The notes beneath the pieces were generated by a model, which saw only the letters and a program-made list of their open reading frames with translations, had not been told where the DNA came from and made no database searches. 64,000 nt of DNA from JARKQH01 sp964631605 (lineage in GTDB: Bacteria > Verrucomicrobiota > Verrucomicrobiia > Limisphaerales > UBA8199), in NCBI GenBank assembly GCA_964631605.1, contig CAZVYG010000002.1:1-64000 (forward strand). Direction: 5' to 3'. Of the stretch, positions 17,182 through 26,098 are shown piece after piece; position 1 is the first letter of the stretch; every line of letters starts with the position of its first letter. The position numbers were made by a program, and so were the translations under genes.

Positions 17182-17497
17182 GGACGACCCCCGGGCTAAC
17201 CGGTGCTGGCAGGGGGTCAGTAGATCCAAAAATGAAGGCGGGGCAAGACCATAAACACAATCTGCTGATCACAAAGGACTTGGGAATTCCCAGTTCCATC
17301 GGCTGATCTGGGCTGAAAAAAAAATGAGGGGCTCCTCTTGACGCGGGTGGCAGGAAATGACATTTTGATTCTCGGTGACGACGAGAAGTGAGGTCGCAGG
17401 GGATTTCGGGAAATGTGAATTTTGTTGTTTGAAATTGGTTAATTTGAACAATTCACTCGCCGAAGAAGTCCAACGCAACGACGGGTGAAGAAGGATT
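17182..17497. other. Intergenic region between the sensor kinase and the accA leader
   Basis: No gene is visible. The second half (about 17400-17460) is AT-rich with TTGTTGTTTGAAATTGG and TTAATTTGAAC, plausible promoter material for the structured leader that begins at about 17498. No clear -35/-10 pair could be fixed. No terminator for the sensor kinase was seen. Confidence 0.3.
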
Positions 17498-17654
17498 TCG
17501 CTGTTCGTTTAGGGTTAGTATAGAGGTTTTGCTTGTAATGCGGTTCGAACAGCGAGTAAATAGTTGGCCGCATTACCCTTCTGAGCGCCTGGGTGAAGGC
17601 GTACAAACCTCATCACCACGAGAGCCGGACGCAAGTCCGGCTCTTTGTTTGTAC
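17498..17654 (+). promoter_or_regulatory. Structured RNA leader or sRNA with pseudoknot-type stems and a terminator hairpin
   Basis: Four complementary pairs are visible. A: TCGCTGTTCG (17498-17507) with CGAACAGCGA (17546-17555). B: GTAATGCGG (17535-17543) with CCGCATTAC (17568-17576), interleaved with A so that the order A-B-A'-B' makes an H-type pseudoknot. C: GAGGTTT (17523-17529) with AAACCTC (17605-17611). D: GTACAAAC (17601-17608) with GTTTGTAC (17647-17654). Inside D is a 10-bp hairpin, AGAGCCGGAC-GCAA-GTCCGGCTCT (17621-17644), followed by TTGTTTG. C and D share 17605-17608 and exclude each other, which is the geometry of a termination switch. It ends about 117 bases before accA. A free-standing small RNA is equally possible. 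Confidence 0.6.
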
Positions 17655-17771
17655 CTGGTTTCCAAGATTTTCCGTCAACCGTTTCGGTCCCATCGAACCA
17701 GCCGTTTGGGATGAGCTGACACCGGAAATGGACGTTGCGCGATTTGGGATCAGGGATTACGCTGCGGGCCG

Positions 17772-18779
17772 ATGAAACATCATCTCGACTTCGAGAAGCC
17801 GATCCTAGAGTTGCAGAGCAAGCTCGCGGAGTTGAAGAAACATCCGGAAGCTCACTCGCTGGATATTAGTTTTGAGGAGGAGGTGTCGTTGATTGAAAAG
17901 AAGTTGGAGGAGACCAAACGGCAGATCTTCCTGAATCTCAGCGCGTGGGACCGGATAAAGATTGCGCGGCATCCGAAGAGGCCATTCACGCTGGATTATA
18001 TCCGCTACGCTTTTAGCGACTTTGCGGAGCTGCATGGGGACCGGCTTTATGCGGAGGACCGGGCCGTTGTTGGGGGTTTTGCATGCCTTGGATCGCACAA
18101 GGTAATGGTAATTGGGACGCAGAAAGGGCGCGACACCAAGGAGAACATCCGGCGCAATTTTGGCTCGGCCCATCCGGAGGGTTATCGCAAGGCATTGCGC
18201 CTGATGAAGTTGGCGAACAAGTTTGGTCTCCCAATCATTTCATTAATTGACACGGCTGGAGCCTACCCGGGGATTGGGGCGGAGGAGCGGCACATCGCGG
18301 AGGCAATTGCGGTGAACCTGCGGGAGATGATGTTGCTGGAAGTCCCAATCATTGCGGCTGTGATTGGCGAGGGGGGATCGGGTGGCGCATTGGGAATCGG
18401 GGTTGCCAACCGGGTAATCATCCTCGAAAACGCCTATTATTCTGTCATCAGTCCGGAGGGATGTGCGGCGATCCTTTGGAAAGACCGGGCGGCTGCTCCC
18501 AAGGCGGCGCAAGCGCTCAAAATCACGGCACGAGACCTTCTGGAGCTGGGGCTGGTGGACGAAGTGGTTGCCGAGCCGCTCGGGGGAGCCCACACGGACC
18601 CGGAAACTTGCGCCGAGACGCTCAAGACCGCCCTCCTGAAGCATTTGGAAGAAATCCTGGCATTGTCCCCGGAAGCACGGCTCAAACAGCGCTACGAAAA
18701 GTTCCGGCGTTTCGGCCATTACCTTGAAAAGCGACCTGTGCCCCCGGAGGCAGGCGAGGCGCAAACCGCCAAGGCCTGA
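17772..18779 (+). CDS. accA: Acetyl-CoA carboxylase carboxyltransferase subunit alpha
   Basis: 335 residues, against 319 in E. coli, with the family's N-terminal helical segment (FEKPILELQSKLAEL) and a crotonase-fold carboxyltransferase core: GGFACLGSHKVMVIG, PIISLIDTAGAYPGIGAEER and GEGGSGGALGIGVANRV, which form the oxyanion holes. With AccD it moves the carboxyl group from biotin on AccB to acetyl-CoA, the committed step of fatty-acid synthesis. accD is not in the window. The gene follows a structured leader with a terminator hairpin, so transcription attenuation is possible. It probably shares a transcript with manA, 19 bases downstream. Confidence 0.96.
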   Translation: MKHHLDFEKPILELQSKLAELKKHPEAHSLDISFEEEVSLIEKKLEETKRQIFLNLSAWDRIKIARHPKRPFTLDYIRYAFSDFAELHGDRLYAEDRAVVGGFACLGSHKVMVIGTQKGRDTKENIRRNFGSAHPEGYRKALRLMKLANKFGLPIISLIDTAGAYPGIGAEERHIAEAIAVNLREMMLLEVPIIAAVIGEGGSGGALGIGVANRVIILENAYYSVISPEGCAAILWKDRAAAPKAAQALKITARDLLELGLVDEVVAEPLGGAHTDPETCAETLKTALLKHLEEILALSPEARLKQRYEKFRRFGHYLEKRPVPPEAGEAQTAKA

Positions 18780-18798
18780 GGGCGCACCGCCCTGACAA

Positions 18799-19776
18799 AT
18801 GCTCTACCCCCTTGTATTTCATCCGCTCTTCAAAGAGCGCGTGTGGGGCGGCAGACGGCTTGAGGAACTTTATCACAAGGCGCTTCCGCGAGGAGTTCCG
18901 ATCGGTGAATCCTGGGAGATCAGCGACCGGCCCGGAGACATCAGCGTCATTGCCAACGGGCCGCTGGCGGGCAAGGACCTCCACTGGCTGGTCGAGAAGC
19001 ACGGGCCGGAAGTGTTGGACACAACGCCCACAGCCAACGGACGCTTTCCGCTGCTGATCAAGCTGCTTGACGCCCGCGAGAAGCTTTCCCTGCAAGTGCA
19101 TCCACCGCCCAGCAAAGCGGCGAGGCTGGGGGGAGAACCAAAGACCGAGTTGTGGTGGATAGCCGAGGCCGGGGCGGGAGCCGAGCTTTACGTGGGGCTG
19201 CGGCACGGCGTGACGCGGGAGGAATTCGAGCGAAGAATCCGGGACGGGTCGGTGGCCGAGTGCTTCCACCGGACCGCAGTCCGGGCAGGAGACACGATGT
19301 TTTTACCCAGCGGCCGGGTTCACGCCATTGGCGCCGGCCTGGTGATCTTCGAGATTCAGCAGAACTCGGATACCACTTACCGGGTGTTCGACTGGAACCG
19401 GGTGGGACTGGACGGCAAACCCCGCGCGTTGCACATTGCCGAATCGCTCGAGAGCATAGACTTTGAAGATTTCGAGCCCGCCCCGATTCGCCAACCGCCT
19501 GCTGGGCCGGAGCCCATCGAGCGTCGCTGGCTGGTTCGGGACCCGCTCTTTTCGGTGGAATCCATCAAGCTGCAAACGGGCGTGAAACTGACGCTGCCCG
19601 CGCGGCGCATGCAAATTGTGGGCTTGAGTCAAGGGGAGCTGCGCCTTGGCGATTTGCGGACTTCGGTAACGCTGGCGAGCGGCCAATTCTGCCTGGTGCC
19701 AGCTTGTTTGGAGCGCGTGAAGCTTTCCGCCAAGGCGCCGTCCCACTTCCTCCGCGTTGAGGCCGGTCACGGCTGA
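18799..19776 (+). CDS. manA: Type I mannose-6-phosphate isomerase
   Basis: 325 residues, the short form of the class I isomerases. The cupin zinc site is visible: LSLQVHPPPSKA (about residues 95-106) gives a His, KTELWWI (about 115) a Glu, and LPSGRVHAIGAG (about 170-181) the distal His. FEIQQNSDTTYRVFDWNR near 190-207 is also typical. It interconverts mannose-6-phosphate and fructose-6-phosphate, feeding mannose into glycolysis or supplying GDP-mannose precursors. It follows accA closely and precedes the ArsB/NhaD-type transporter by 30 bases, so the three are probably cotranscribed. Confidence 0.93.
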   Translation: MLYPLVFHPLFKERVWGGRRLEELYHKALPRGVPIGESWEISDRPGDISVIANGPLAGKDLHWLVEKHGPEVLDTTPTANGRFPLLIKLLDAREKLSLQVHPPPSKAARLGGEPKTELWWIAEAGAGAELYVGLRHGVTREEFERRIRDGSVAECFHRTAVRAGDTMFLPSGRVHAIGAGLVIFEIQQNSDTTYRVFDWNRVGLDGKPRALHIAESLESIDFEDFEPAPIRQPPAGPEPIERRWLVRDPLFSVESIKLQTGVKLTLPARRMQIVGLSQGELRLGDLRTSVTLASGQFCLVPACLERVKLSAKAPSHFLRVEAGHG

Positions 19777-19806
19777 CCCGCCGGGAAAAGACAAACCATT
19801 GTTTCC

Positions 19807-21045
19807 ATGAATCCCCGGCAGGAAATTCTGGCGATCGTCATCTTTGCGATTACCTATGCGCTGATCAGCGGGCGCCGGTTAAAAATTTTGCCGCTGAACC
19901 GTCCGGCGGCGGCGCTGCTGGGAACGGTGTTGATGGTTGCGACCGGCGTGATGACGCCCGAGCGGGCTTATCGGGCGGTTGATTACGATACGCTGGTGCT
20001 GCTGCTGGGGATGATGCTTATCGCGGCCTACTTGTTCCTGGCGGGCTTTTTTGATTGGGCCGCTGACTGGGTGCTGCGCGTGGCGCGAACACCGGAGCGT
20101 TTGTTGCTTTACCTTATCCTGACCTCCGGAATTCTGTCGGCGTTGCTGGTCAATGACACGGTGTGTTTGATGCTGACGCCGCTGGTCGTGACGGTGATTG
20201 CGCGGGGCAAACTGCCCCTGCCCCCTTACCTGCTGGCTTTGGCGATGAGCGCCAACCTGGGCAGCGTCGCCACGCTGGTGGGCAATCCGCAGAACATGAT
20301 CATCGGGAGCCTGTCCCAGATTTCGTTCACCCGGTTTTCCCTGTCCCTGGCGCCGGTCGCCGCGACTGGGCTTGCCATTCAATACGGCCTGTTGCGGTTC
20401 GGGTTCCGGCGCACGCTGGCGGCGGCGCGGATTGAGCCGCCGCCGCCGGTGGCACGCCGGTTGGACCGCAGGCTTGTGACCCTGGCTTTTGCGGTGCTTG
20501 GGCTGGTTTTTTGCGGCTTTGTGGCGGGGCTGAATCTGGCCTGGACCGCCCTGGCGGGGGGCGCGCTCATTATGGTGCTGGCCCGGCGCGACACGCACGA
20601 AGTGCTGAAGTTGGTGGACTGGCACCTGCTGGTTTTCTTCGCGGCGCTGTTTGTCGTCGTGGAGGGGCTGAACAGCACGGGGTTGCCCGACCAGATTTAC
20701 GGAGCGGTGCAGCCCGTCTTTGGAGGAACCGCGTCCTCGCAGGCGTGGAATCTGGCCTGGTTTTCGGTGCTGGGATCAAACCTTTTCTCGAACGTTCCCT
20801 TCGTGCTGGTGGCGGGCAAATGGATACCGAACTTCGTCCATCCTGAATTGATGTGGAAAGTCATGGCGCTGGCCACGACACTGGCCGGCAACCTGACCAT
20901 TCTCGGCTCCGTCGCCAACATCATCGTGGTCGAGTCCGCCCGGGGACATTGCGAAGTGGGCTTTTGGGATTATGCAAAGTATGGAATTCCGGTGACAGTG
21001 CTGACGACCGCCGCGGGCATGGCCATTTTGCTGTGGCTCGGATAG
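19807..21045 (+). CDS. ArsB/NhaD/SLC13-type membrane transporter
   Basis: 412 residues with about eleven hydrophobic segments. The first re-entrant loop carries NDTVCLMLTP (about residues 116-125) and the family signature NLGSVATLVGNPQNMIIG (about 150-167); a second half-repeat ends in LTILGSVANIIVVESA. These are hallmarks of the ion-transporter superfamily that includes arsenite exporters, Na+/H+ antiporters and dicarboxylate carriers. No arsR or arsenate reductase is nearby, so arsenite export is not supported by context, and a Na+-coupled anion or antiport role is equally likely. Confidence 0.85.
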   Translation: MNPRQEILAIVIFAITYALISGRRLKILPLNRPAAALLGTVLMVATGVMTPERAYRAVDYDTLVLLLGMMLIAAYLFLAGFFDWAADWVLRVARTPERLLLYLILTSGILSALLVNDTVCLMLTPLVVTVIARGKLPLPPYLLALAMSANLGSVATLVGNPQNMIIGSLSQISFTRFSLSLAPVAATGLAIQYGLLRFGFRRTLAAARIEPPPPVARRLDRRLVTLAFAVLGLVFCGFVAGLNLAWTALAGGALIMVLARRDTHEVLKLVDWHLLVFFAALFVVVEGLNSTGLPDQIYGAVQPVFGGTASSQAWNLAWFSVLGSNLFSNVPFVLVAGKWIPNFVHPELMWKVMALATTLAGNLTILGSVANIIVVESARGHCEVGFWDYAKYGIPVTVLTTAAGMAILLWLG

Positions 21046-21097
21046 CCCGACTCCGGCAGAGCCCAAAGGAGTTCTGGCCGTGTCTCAAATGTTTACG

Positions 21098-21370
21098 CTA
21101 GTGCGCGTGGGCGAGACGGAGGGCGGCCGGCGCACGATGATTTCGCGAGTGGGCTTTCCCGAACAAAAGCTTTTGAAACGGGGTGGCCGGAGGGGCTTCG
21201 GAATCCTCGAATGTCAGCTCCAACTCCAAGTCGCGGATGTGCAGTTTGTGGGCCGTTTTGAGCGCATCGGAAACCCTCCGAAAATCGTGGGCTTCGTCAC
21301 GATCGAGCGTCCATGTTTGGGGGGACCGGAAGTAGTGGCCGGTGGCCATGTGTCGCAAGAATGTCTTCAT
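21098..21370 (-). CDS. Small conserved hypothetical protein
   Basis: 90 residues starting MKTFLRHMATGHYFRSP, with a WTLDRDEAHDF segment and an Asp/Glu-rich helix (RDLELELTFEDSE). I recall this pattern (a short basic start, YFxxP, then W and an acidic DF motif) as a small cytosolic family widespread in Verrucomicrobiota; no function is known. The open frame extends upstream to 21463, but ATG at 21370 fits the family start. It sits after nuoN on the same strand and might be read from the nuo transcript. Confidence 0.6.
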   Translation of the reverse strand: MKTFLRHMATGHYFRSPQTWTLDRDEAHDFRRVSDALKTAHKLHIRDLELELTFEDSEAPPATPFQKLLFGKAHSRNHRAPAALRLAHAH

Positions 21371-21520
21371 AGCATGAGTTAATGTGTCTGGAACGAGTCG
21401 AATAAGGCATAACTCATGCCAAGCCAGAGGAGAGCAGCTTGACCCGCGCTCAAGACGATGCAACCAAGACAGTCATTCCTGGACCAAGCGCTTGGAAGAG
21501 GCCTTGTGACACGGGACCGG

Positions 21521-22990
21521 TCAGGGCGTTGCAAGGAGGCGCAGCAGGAAATGGGGGGCGCAGCCCAAGACGATGACGGCCAGGGCGGCAAGGATGACGA
21601 CTGCTTTGGACAACCGCGGCAGGGGGGCTGGGGCCGGGTTGAGAGAGGCTGGGGCAACGTAAATGTGTTTGAGGACCTGGAGATAGTAGTAGAGCGAGAC
21701 GGCACTCATGGCGATGGCCAGGATGACGAGCCAGAGCAGCGTCAAAGACGAAGTGGTCAGCGCGGCGGAAAACAGATAGAACTTGCCAAAAAACCCCGCC
21801 AGGGGCGGGATGCCGGCCAGGGACAGCATGAAAACCAGCATGCAAAAAGCGAGCAACGGCTCCCGCTGACCCAAGCCGGCGAAATCGCTTAATTTGTCGC
21901 CGCCCGACCGGCCTTGGACCAACCCAACAACGCCAAATGCGCCCACGGTGGTGATGCCGTATGTCATTGCATAATAGACCAGCGCCGGCAGGCCGCTGTT
22001 GCCGGCCATGACGCCCAGCAGCAGGTAACCGGCGTGGGCGATCGCCGAATAAGCGATCAGCCGCCGCACACTGGTTTGGACAATGGCGGCGAGATTGCCC
22101 AGCAACAGGGATACCGCCGCCAGCGCCGCGAGCAACGGCACCCACCCTGGAACATAACGGCTGACGGCCGCGCTGCCTTCCACCCCGCCCAGGCCCACGA
22201 TCAGCACTTTGGCCAAGACGAAGAAGCTGGCCAGTTTTGAACCGGACGCGATGAAGGCCGCGCTCGGGACCGGCGCGGCCTGGTAAACGTCGGGCGCCCA
22301 AAGATGGACCGGCGCGGCGGCGATTTTGAAGCCGAACCCGACCGCCATCATGACGATCGCCACTGCGAGCAGCGGGTCGAGGACCGGCCCGCCGATGGCC
22401 GCGGCGATTTCCTTCAAGTCAATCGAACCAGACAAGCCATAGAGAAGGCTCAAGCCAAACAAGGTGAACGCGGCTGAGACGCTGCCCAGGAGGAAGTATT
22501 TCAGGGCTGCTTCGGCCGAGGCGAGGGCGTCGTGGTGAAACGCGGCCAGGATGTAAAGCGAGAGGCTGGCCAGTTCCAGGGCAATGAAGATCACAAGGAG
22601 ATTTTCCGAACTGACCAGAAACATCAGGCCTATCGCCGACAGCAGCACCAGCGCGACATATTCCCCCCAGTGACGAGTGTAATCCGAGTTGGCGGAGAGC
22701 AGCAGAGCCGCGACCGCCAGCACGAGGACGCCCACTTTAACCCACTGGGTGAGGGGCGTGACCACCAACATGCCCTGCATGAAATCTCCGTGGTTTGGGA
22801 ACGCGGCCATCCAGGCAATTGCCGCGCCGCACGCTGACGCCCCCAAAATCACCAGCAGCAACCGGCGCAGGCTGGTTTCGATATCGCGGAGGGCCAACAG
22901 GTCCACCGCCAATGCCGCGAGAGCGCCGACCAGAACCAAAGTTTCGGGAGCGGCCAATCGCAGCAGCTCGAGGTAGTGGGCCTGGGTCAT
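21521..22990 (-). CDS. nuoN: NADH-quinone oxidoreductase subunit N
   Basis: 489 residues, about 14 membrane helices, an antiporter-like proton-channel subunit of complex I. It has the helix-5 glutamate (LLVIFIALELASLSLYIL) and the helix-7 lysine in GFGFKIAAAPVHLWAPDVYQ. It is the last gene of the nuo cluster. Its ATG overlaps the TGA of the second nuoM by four bases, so the two are translationally coupled. Confidence 0.96.
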   Translation of the reverse strand: MTQAHYLELLRLAAPETLVLVGALAALAVDLLALRDIETSLRRLLLVILGASACGAAIAWMAAFPNHGDFMQGMLVVTPLTQWVKVGVLVLAVAALLLSANSDYTRHWGEYVALVLLSAIGLMFLVSSENLLVIFIALELASLSLYILAAFHHDALASAEAALKYFLLGSVSAAFTLFGLSLLYGLSGSIDLKEIAAAIGGPVLDPLLAVAIVMMAVGFGFKIAAAPVHLWAPDVYQAAPVPSAAFIASGSKLASFFVLAKVLIVGLGGVEGSAAVSRYVPGWVPLLAALAAVSLLLGNLAAIVQTSVRRLIAYSAIAHAGYLLLGVMAGNSGLPALVYYAMTYGITTVGAFGVVGLVQGRSGGDKLSDFAGLGQREPLLAFCMLVFMLSLAGIPPLAGFFGKFYLFSAALTTSSLTLLWLVILAIAMSAVSLYYYLQVLKHIYVAPASLNPAPAPLPRLSKAVVILAALAVIVLGCAPHFLLRLLATP

Positions 22991-24543
22991 GGCAGCCCTC
23001 CCCCACGCAAACCGTCAAACCACGGCGCGTTGAAACTCGGAATGATGTATTTCAGCAACAGGTCGGGATAAAGGCCAACGGCAAGAGAAGTGGCAACCAG
23101 GATGACAGTTCCCACCCGTTCCGGAGTGGAAATCGGGTCGAGCGCCGGCTGGGAATCCGAGACTCCCGCCGAGGCGCCGCGCGAAGAGGGAGTCGCATCG
23201 TCACCATCGCGCCAGCGGCGTTCGGCGAAAAAGGCGCGTTGGAGTGCGCGCAAGCCGTAAGCCACGCCGACCAGGATGCCCGCGCCGGTCAACACCGTAA
23301 GTGTAGGATAAGCGTGCCAGGCGCCGATCAGCACCTGGAACTCGGCGATGAAGCCGCTGAACCCCGGCAGGCCGATGGAGGCAAGCGTCGCCAGAGTGAA
23401 AGTCACCGCCGCGAAAGGGAGCGCCCGACTCAGGTTCATGGGCTGCAGTTCGTCCAACTGGCGGGTGTGCGCGCGGTCGTAAACCATCCGACCCACCACG
23501 GCGAAGAGCAGGCCGGCGACAATGCCGTGGGAGAACATCTGCAACACGGCGCCGGTTAAACCGATGGTGTGGAGGGTGACAAGGCCGAGCAGCACAAATC
23601 CCATGTGACTCACGCTGGAGTAGCCGATGACGAATTTGAAGTCTTTCTGGACGAGGGCGACCATGGCTCCGTAAAGGATGCCCATCACGGCCAGCAACGC
23701 GAAGACGTCGCGCCATGAACCGAGGCCGAGCCACTCGAATCCCCAAGGTTGCAGACCTGCCGGAAAGAGCGTCATCGCCACGCGGAGACAACCGTAAGCT
23801 CCCAGCTTCATCACCACGCCCGCCAGGAGCATGGAGGCGGCGGTGGGCGCGGCCACATGGCCGGTCGGAGCCCAGGTGTGGAACGGCCAGAGTCCGGCCA
23901 GGACGCCGAAGCCAACGAACACCAGTGGGAAGGCCCACATTTGGAACTCGCGCGGGAAACGGTGGGCGGCCAGGTCTGCGAGGCTCATCGTCTGACCGCC
24001 GGCGAGGACAAACGCGGCGATCAAGCCCACCAGGACCATGGCGCTGCCAACGAAGGAATAGAGGGCCAGTTTCATCGCGGCGTACTCCCGCCTTGTGGAA
24101 CCCCAAATCGCGATGAGGAAGTATTTGGGAATGATGGCGATTTCGTAAAACACGAACAAGAGAAAGAGGTCGAAGCTGAGGAACACGCCATAGACGCCGC
24201 CGATGAGCGCCAGGTAAAGCGCGAAGAATTCGCGGGGTCGGTGCTCGACATTCCAGCTAAAGAGGATGCCCGCGACGGCTGCAAGGCCGGTTAACAACAC
24301 CAGAACCAGGCTGATGCCGTCCGCGCCGAGATGATAATCAATGCCCAGGGCGGGAATCCAGGACAGGCGGGTTACCGTTCGGAAGGAACCGGGTGTGCTT
24401 TGGAACAAGGCGGCCGCCGAAATCACGAGACCTGCCAGGGCCGCCCCCAGGGCGATGCGGCGGGCCCAGGGGCCGCGGCGTTCCGGCAGCAGCATCAGCA
24501 GCAGCGCCGCGCCGAAAGAAGTGTAGATGGTCCAGGACAGCAT
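22987..24543 (-). CDS. nuoM: NADH-quinone oxidoreductase subunit M, second copy (NuoM2)
   Basis: 518 residues, NuoM-type antiporter-like subunit. The helix-5 glutamate is Glu134 (VFYEIAIIP), and Lys246 in GVVMKLGAYG is kept. The helix-7 lysine is not: the segment reads GFGVLAGLWPFHTWAP (211-226), with Leu215 where NuoM1 has Lys in GFAVKVPLIPFHTWVP. It follows nuoM1 by one base and overlaps nuoN. A second NuoM makes four antiporter-like subunits in this complex. Whether it pumps despite the missing lysine cannot be told from sequence. Confidence 0.93.
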   Translation of the reverse strand: MLSWTIYTSFGAALLLMLLPERRGPWARRIALGAALAGLVISAAALFQSTPGSFRTVTRLSWIPALGIDYHLGADGISLVLVLLTGLAAVAGILFSWNVEHRPREFFALYLALIGGVYGVFLSFDLFLLFVFYEIAIIPKYFLIAIWGSTRREYAAMKLALYSFVGSAMVLVGLIAAFVLAGGQTMSLADLAAHRFPREFQMWAFPLVFVGFGVLAGLWPFHTWAPTGHVAAPTAASMLLAGVVMKLGAYGCLRVAMTLFPAGLQPWGFEWLGLGSWRDVFALLAVMGILYGAMVALVQKDFKFVIGYSSVSHMGFVLLGLVTLHTIGLTGAVLQMFSHGIVAGLLFAVVGRMVYDRAHTRQLDELQPMNLSRALPFAAVTFTLATLASIGLPGFSGFIAEFQVLIGAWHAYPTLTVLTGAGILVGVAYGLRALQRAFFAERRWRDGDDATPSSRGASAGVSDSQPALDPISTPERVGTVILVATSLAVGLYPDLLLKYIIPSFNAPWFDGLRGGGLP

Positions 24544-24544
24544 C

Positions 24545-26098
24545 TCAGCCTCCTTGCTCCAGCATCCGCATGACCGTGGCGTTGACCAATCCGACCAGAG
24601 GCTGGGGATAAACCCCGATCAGCAGCATGAGGGCGAGCGGCGGCGCCACCAGCACCCGTTCGCGAACGGATAAGTCGCCGAAGGCGGCCCATTTCTCATT
24701 GAGCGGTCCATAGAAGACTTGCTGTAACAGACGCAGCAGGAAGACGGCGGTGAGCAGCAATCCCAGCAGGGAAAAAGAAGCCGCCCACGGCGCGAGCGGA
24801 AAGGCTCCCCGGAAGATCAGGAATTCGCTGATGAAGCCGTTCAGGCCCGGCAACCCGAGGGAACTGAACACGGCAATGCCCATCAATCCGCAAAAGACAG
24901 GAGCCACCTTTCGCAATCCGCCGAAGTCGTCCAACCCACGCCGCCCGGCGGCGCGGTTTTCAAGAAAACCAACAAAACAGAACAGGGTCGCAGCCGTGAG
25001 CCCGTGATTGAACATTTGGAGGAGGACACCGCTTAACGCGGCGGATTGGTGGGCCGTTAACCCACTTGCGGACCCGTGCGCGTTGAGAACGGCGAAGAGG
25101 CCAAGCAGGCAATAACCCAGGTGATTGATGGACGAATAGGCCAGCATCCGTTTGAGGTCTCGCTGAGCCAGGGCGGCGGCGGCGGAAACCACAATGGTGA
25201 CGACCGCGAGGAATAGCAGCGGCGCAACGACCCAGCGCATCACTTCCGGGAAAATGGGAAGCAGGATGCGCAAGAAGCCATAAACACCCATCTTGGACAT
25301 CAGGCCGGTCAGCAGCATCGTGGCGCCAGTCGGTGCTTCCGCGTAAGTGGCGGGCACCCAGGTGTGAAACGGGATGAGCGGAACCTTCACAGCAAAGCCC
25401 AGAAAGGCGCCACTGAAGATGACCACGGCCAGGCGCCGAACCGTCAAGTCGCGCCAGCCCAAAGTGTCCCCCAGAGCCGGCACCAGGGTGCCTTCCCGCC
25501 CCAGTCTCGCCAATTCGAGGAAGTCAAACGTTCGCGTGGACAGAAACACGGCCAGAAAGGCCAGCAACAACGCGATGCTGCCCAGCATGGTATAGACAAA
25601 GAACTGGGTGGCGGCCGCACTGCGGGCCGGCCCTCCCCAGAGTCGGATGAGGAAGAAAGCCGGGATGAGGCTGAGTTCCCAGAACAGAAACCAATGGAAG
25701 AAGTTCAAGGCGGTGAAGGTGCCGAAGAGGCCGGCTTGCAGGAGGAGAACCAACCCGTGATAAATCTGGGTCTGCCGTTCGATCCGCCAGGAAGCCGCAA
25801 CCGCCATGGGTGTCACCAAGGCTGTCAAGAGCACCAGCAACAGGCTTAAACCATCCAATCCCACGTGGTAGTCCACTGACAGGGATTGAATCCACTGATG
25901 CCGCTCCTCGAACTGCAGCGCGCCGGTGCCGGTATCAAATCGCGCAGTGATCACCAGGCAGGATCCCAGCGCCGCAAGACTGCACGCCAGGGCCAAACGC
26001 CGGGCCAGAGAGCCGCGACGACCGCCCAGGCTGATCACCAGCAGGCCGCCCAGGAGCGGGATCAGGGTCAGAATGGTGACCAACGGCAGACCGCTCAT
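24545..26098 (-). CDS. nuoM: NADH-quinone oxidoreductase subunit M, first copy (NuoM1)
   Basis: 517 residues from the ATG at 26098, which overlaps the nuoL stop in an ATGA and so is preferred over the start at 26116. It is an antiporter-like membrane subunit with the helix-5 glutamate in FWELSLIPAFFLIRLWGG, the helix-7 lysine in GFAVKVPLIPFHTWVP, a second lysine in LMSKMGVYGF and the distal GLPGLNGFISEF element. All residues expected for proton translocation are present, in contrast to the next gene. Confidence 0.94.
   Translation of the reverse strand: MSGLPLVTILTLIPLLGGLLVISLGGRRGSLARRLALACSLAALGSCLVITARFDTGTGALQFEERHQWIQSLSVDYHVGLDGLSLLLVLLTALVTPMAVAASWRIERQTQIYHGLVLLLQAGLFGTFTALNFFHWFLFWELSLIPAFFLIRLWGGPARSAAATQFFVYTMLGSIALLLAFLAVFLSTRTFDFLELARLGREGTLVPALGDTLGWRDLTVRRLAVVIFSGAFLGFAVKVPLIPFHTWVPATYAEAPTGATMLLTGLMSKMGVYGFLRILLPIFPEVMRWVVAPLLFLAVVTIVVSAAAALAQRDLKRMLAYSSINHLGYCLLGLFAVLNAHGSASGLTAHQSAALSGVLLQMFNHGLTAATLFCFVGFLENRAAGRRGLDDFGGLRKVAPVFCGLMGIAVFSSLGLPGLNGFISEFLIFRGAFPLAPWAASFSLLGLLLTAVFLLRLLQQVFYGPLNEKWAAFGDLSVRERVLVAPPLALMLLIGVYPQPLVGLVNATVMRMLEQGG

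Noticed and set aside
17541..17555. GGTTCGAAC as a tRNA T-loop
   Set aside because: The flanking bases do not form a T-stem or acceptor stem; the sequence is instead one arm of the pseudoknot stem A.
17621..17644. Group II intron domain V
   Set aside because: The GAGCCGGAC hairpin lacks the catalytic AGC/bulge pattern of domain V and no intron-encoded reverse transcriptase is near; it is a terminator-like hairpin.
19807..21045. Arsenite efflux protein ArsB
   Set aside because: The fold fits but no ars genes accompany it, so only the wider transporter family is claimed.
21080..21382. 100-codon plus-strand frame
   Set aside because: It overlaps the conserved small minus-strand protein and has no protein-like pattern.
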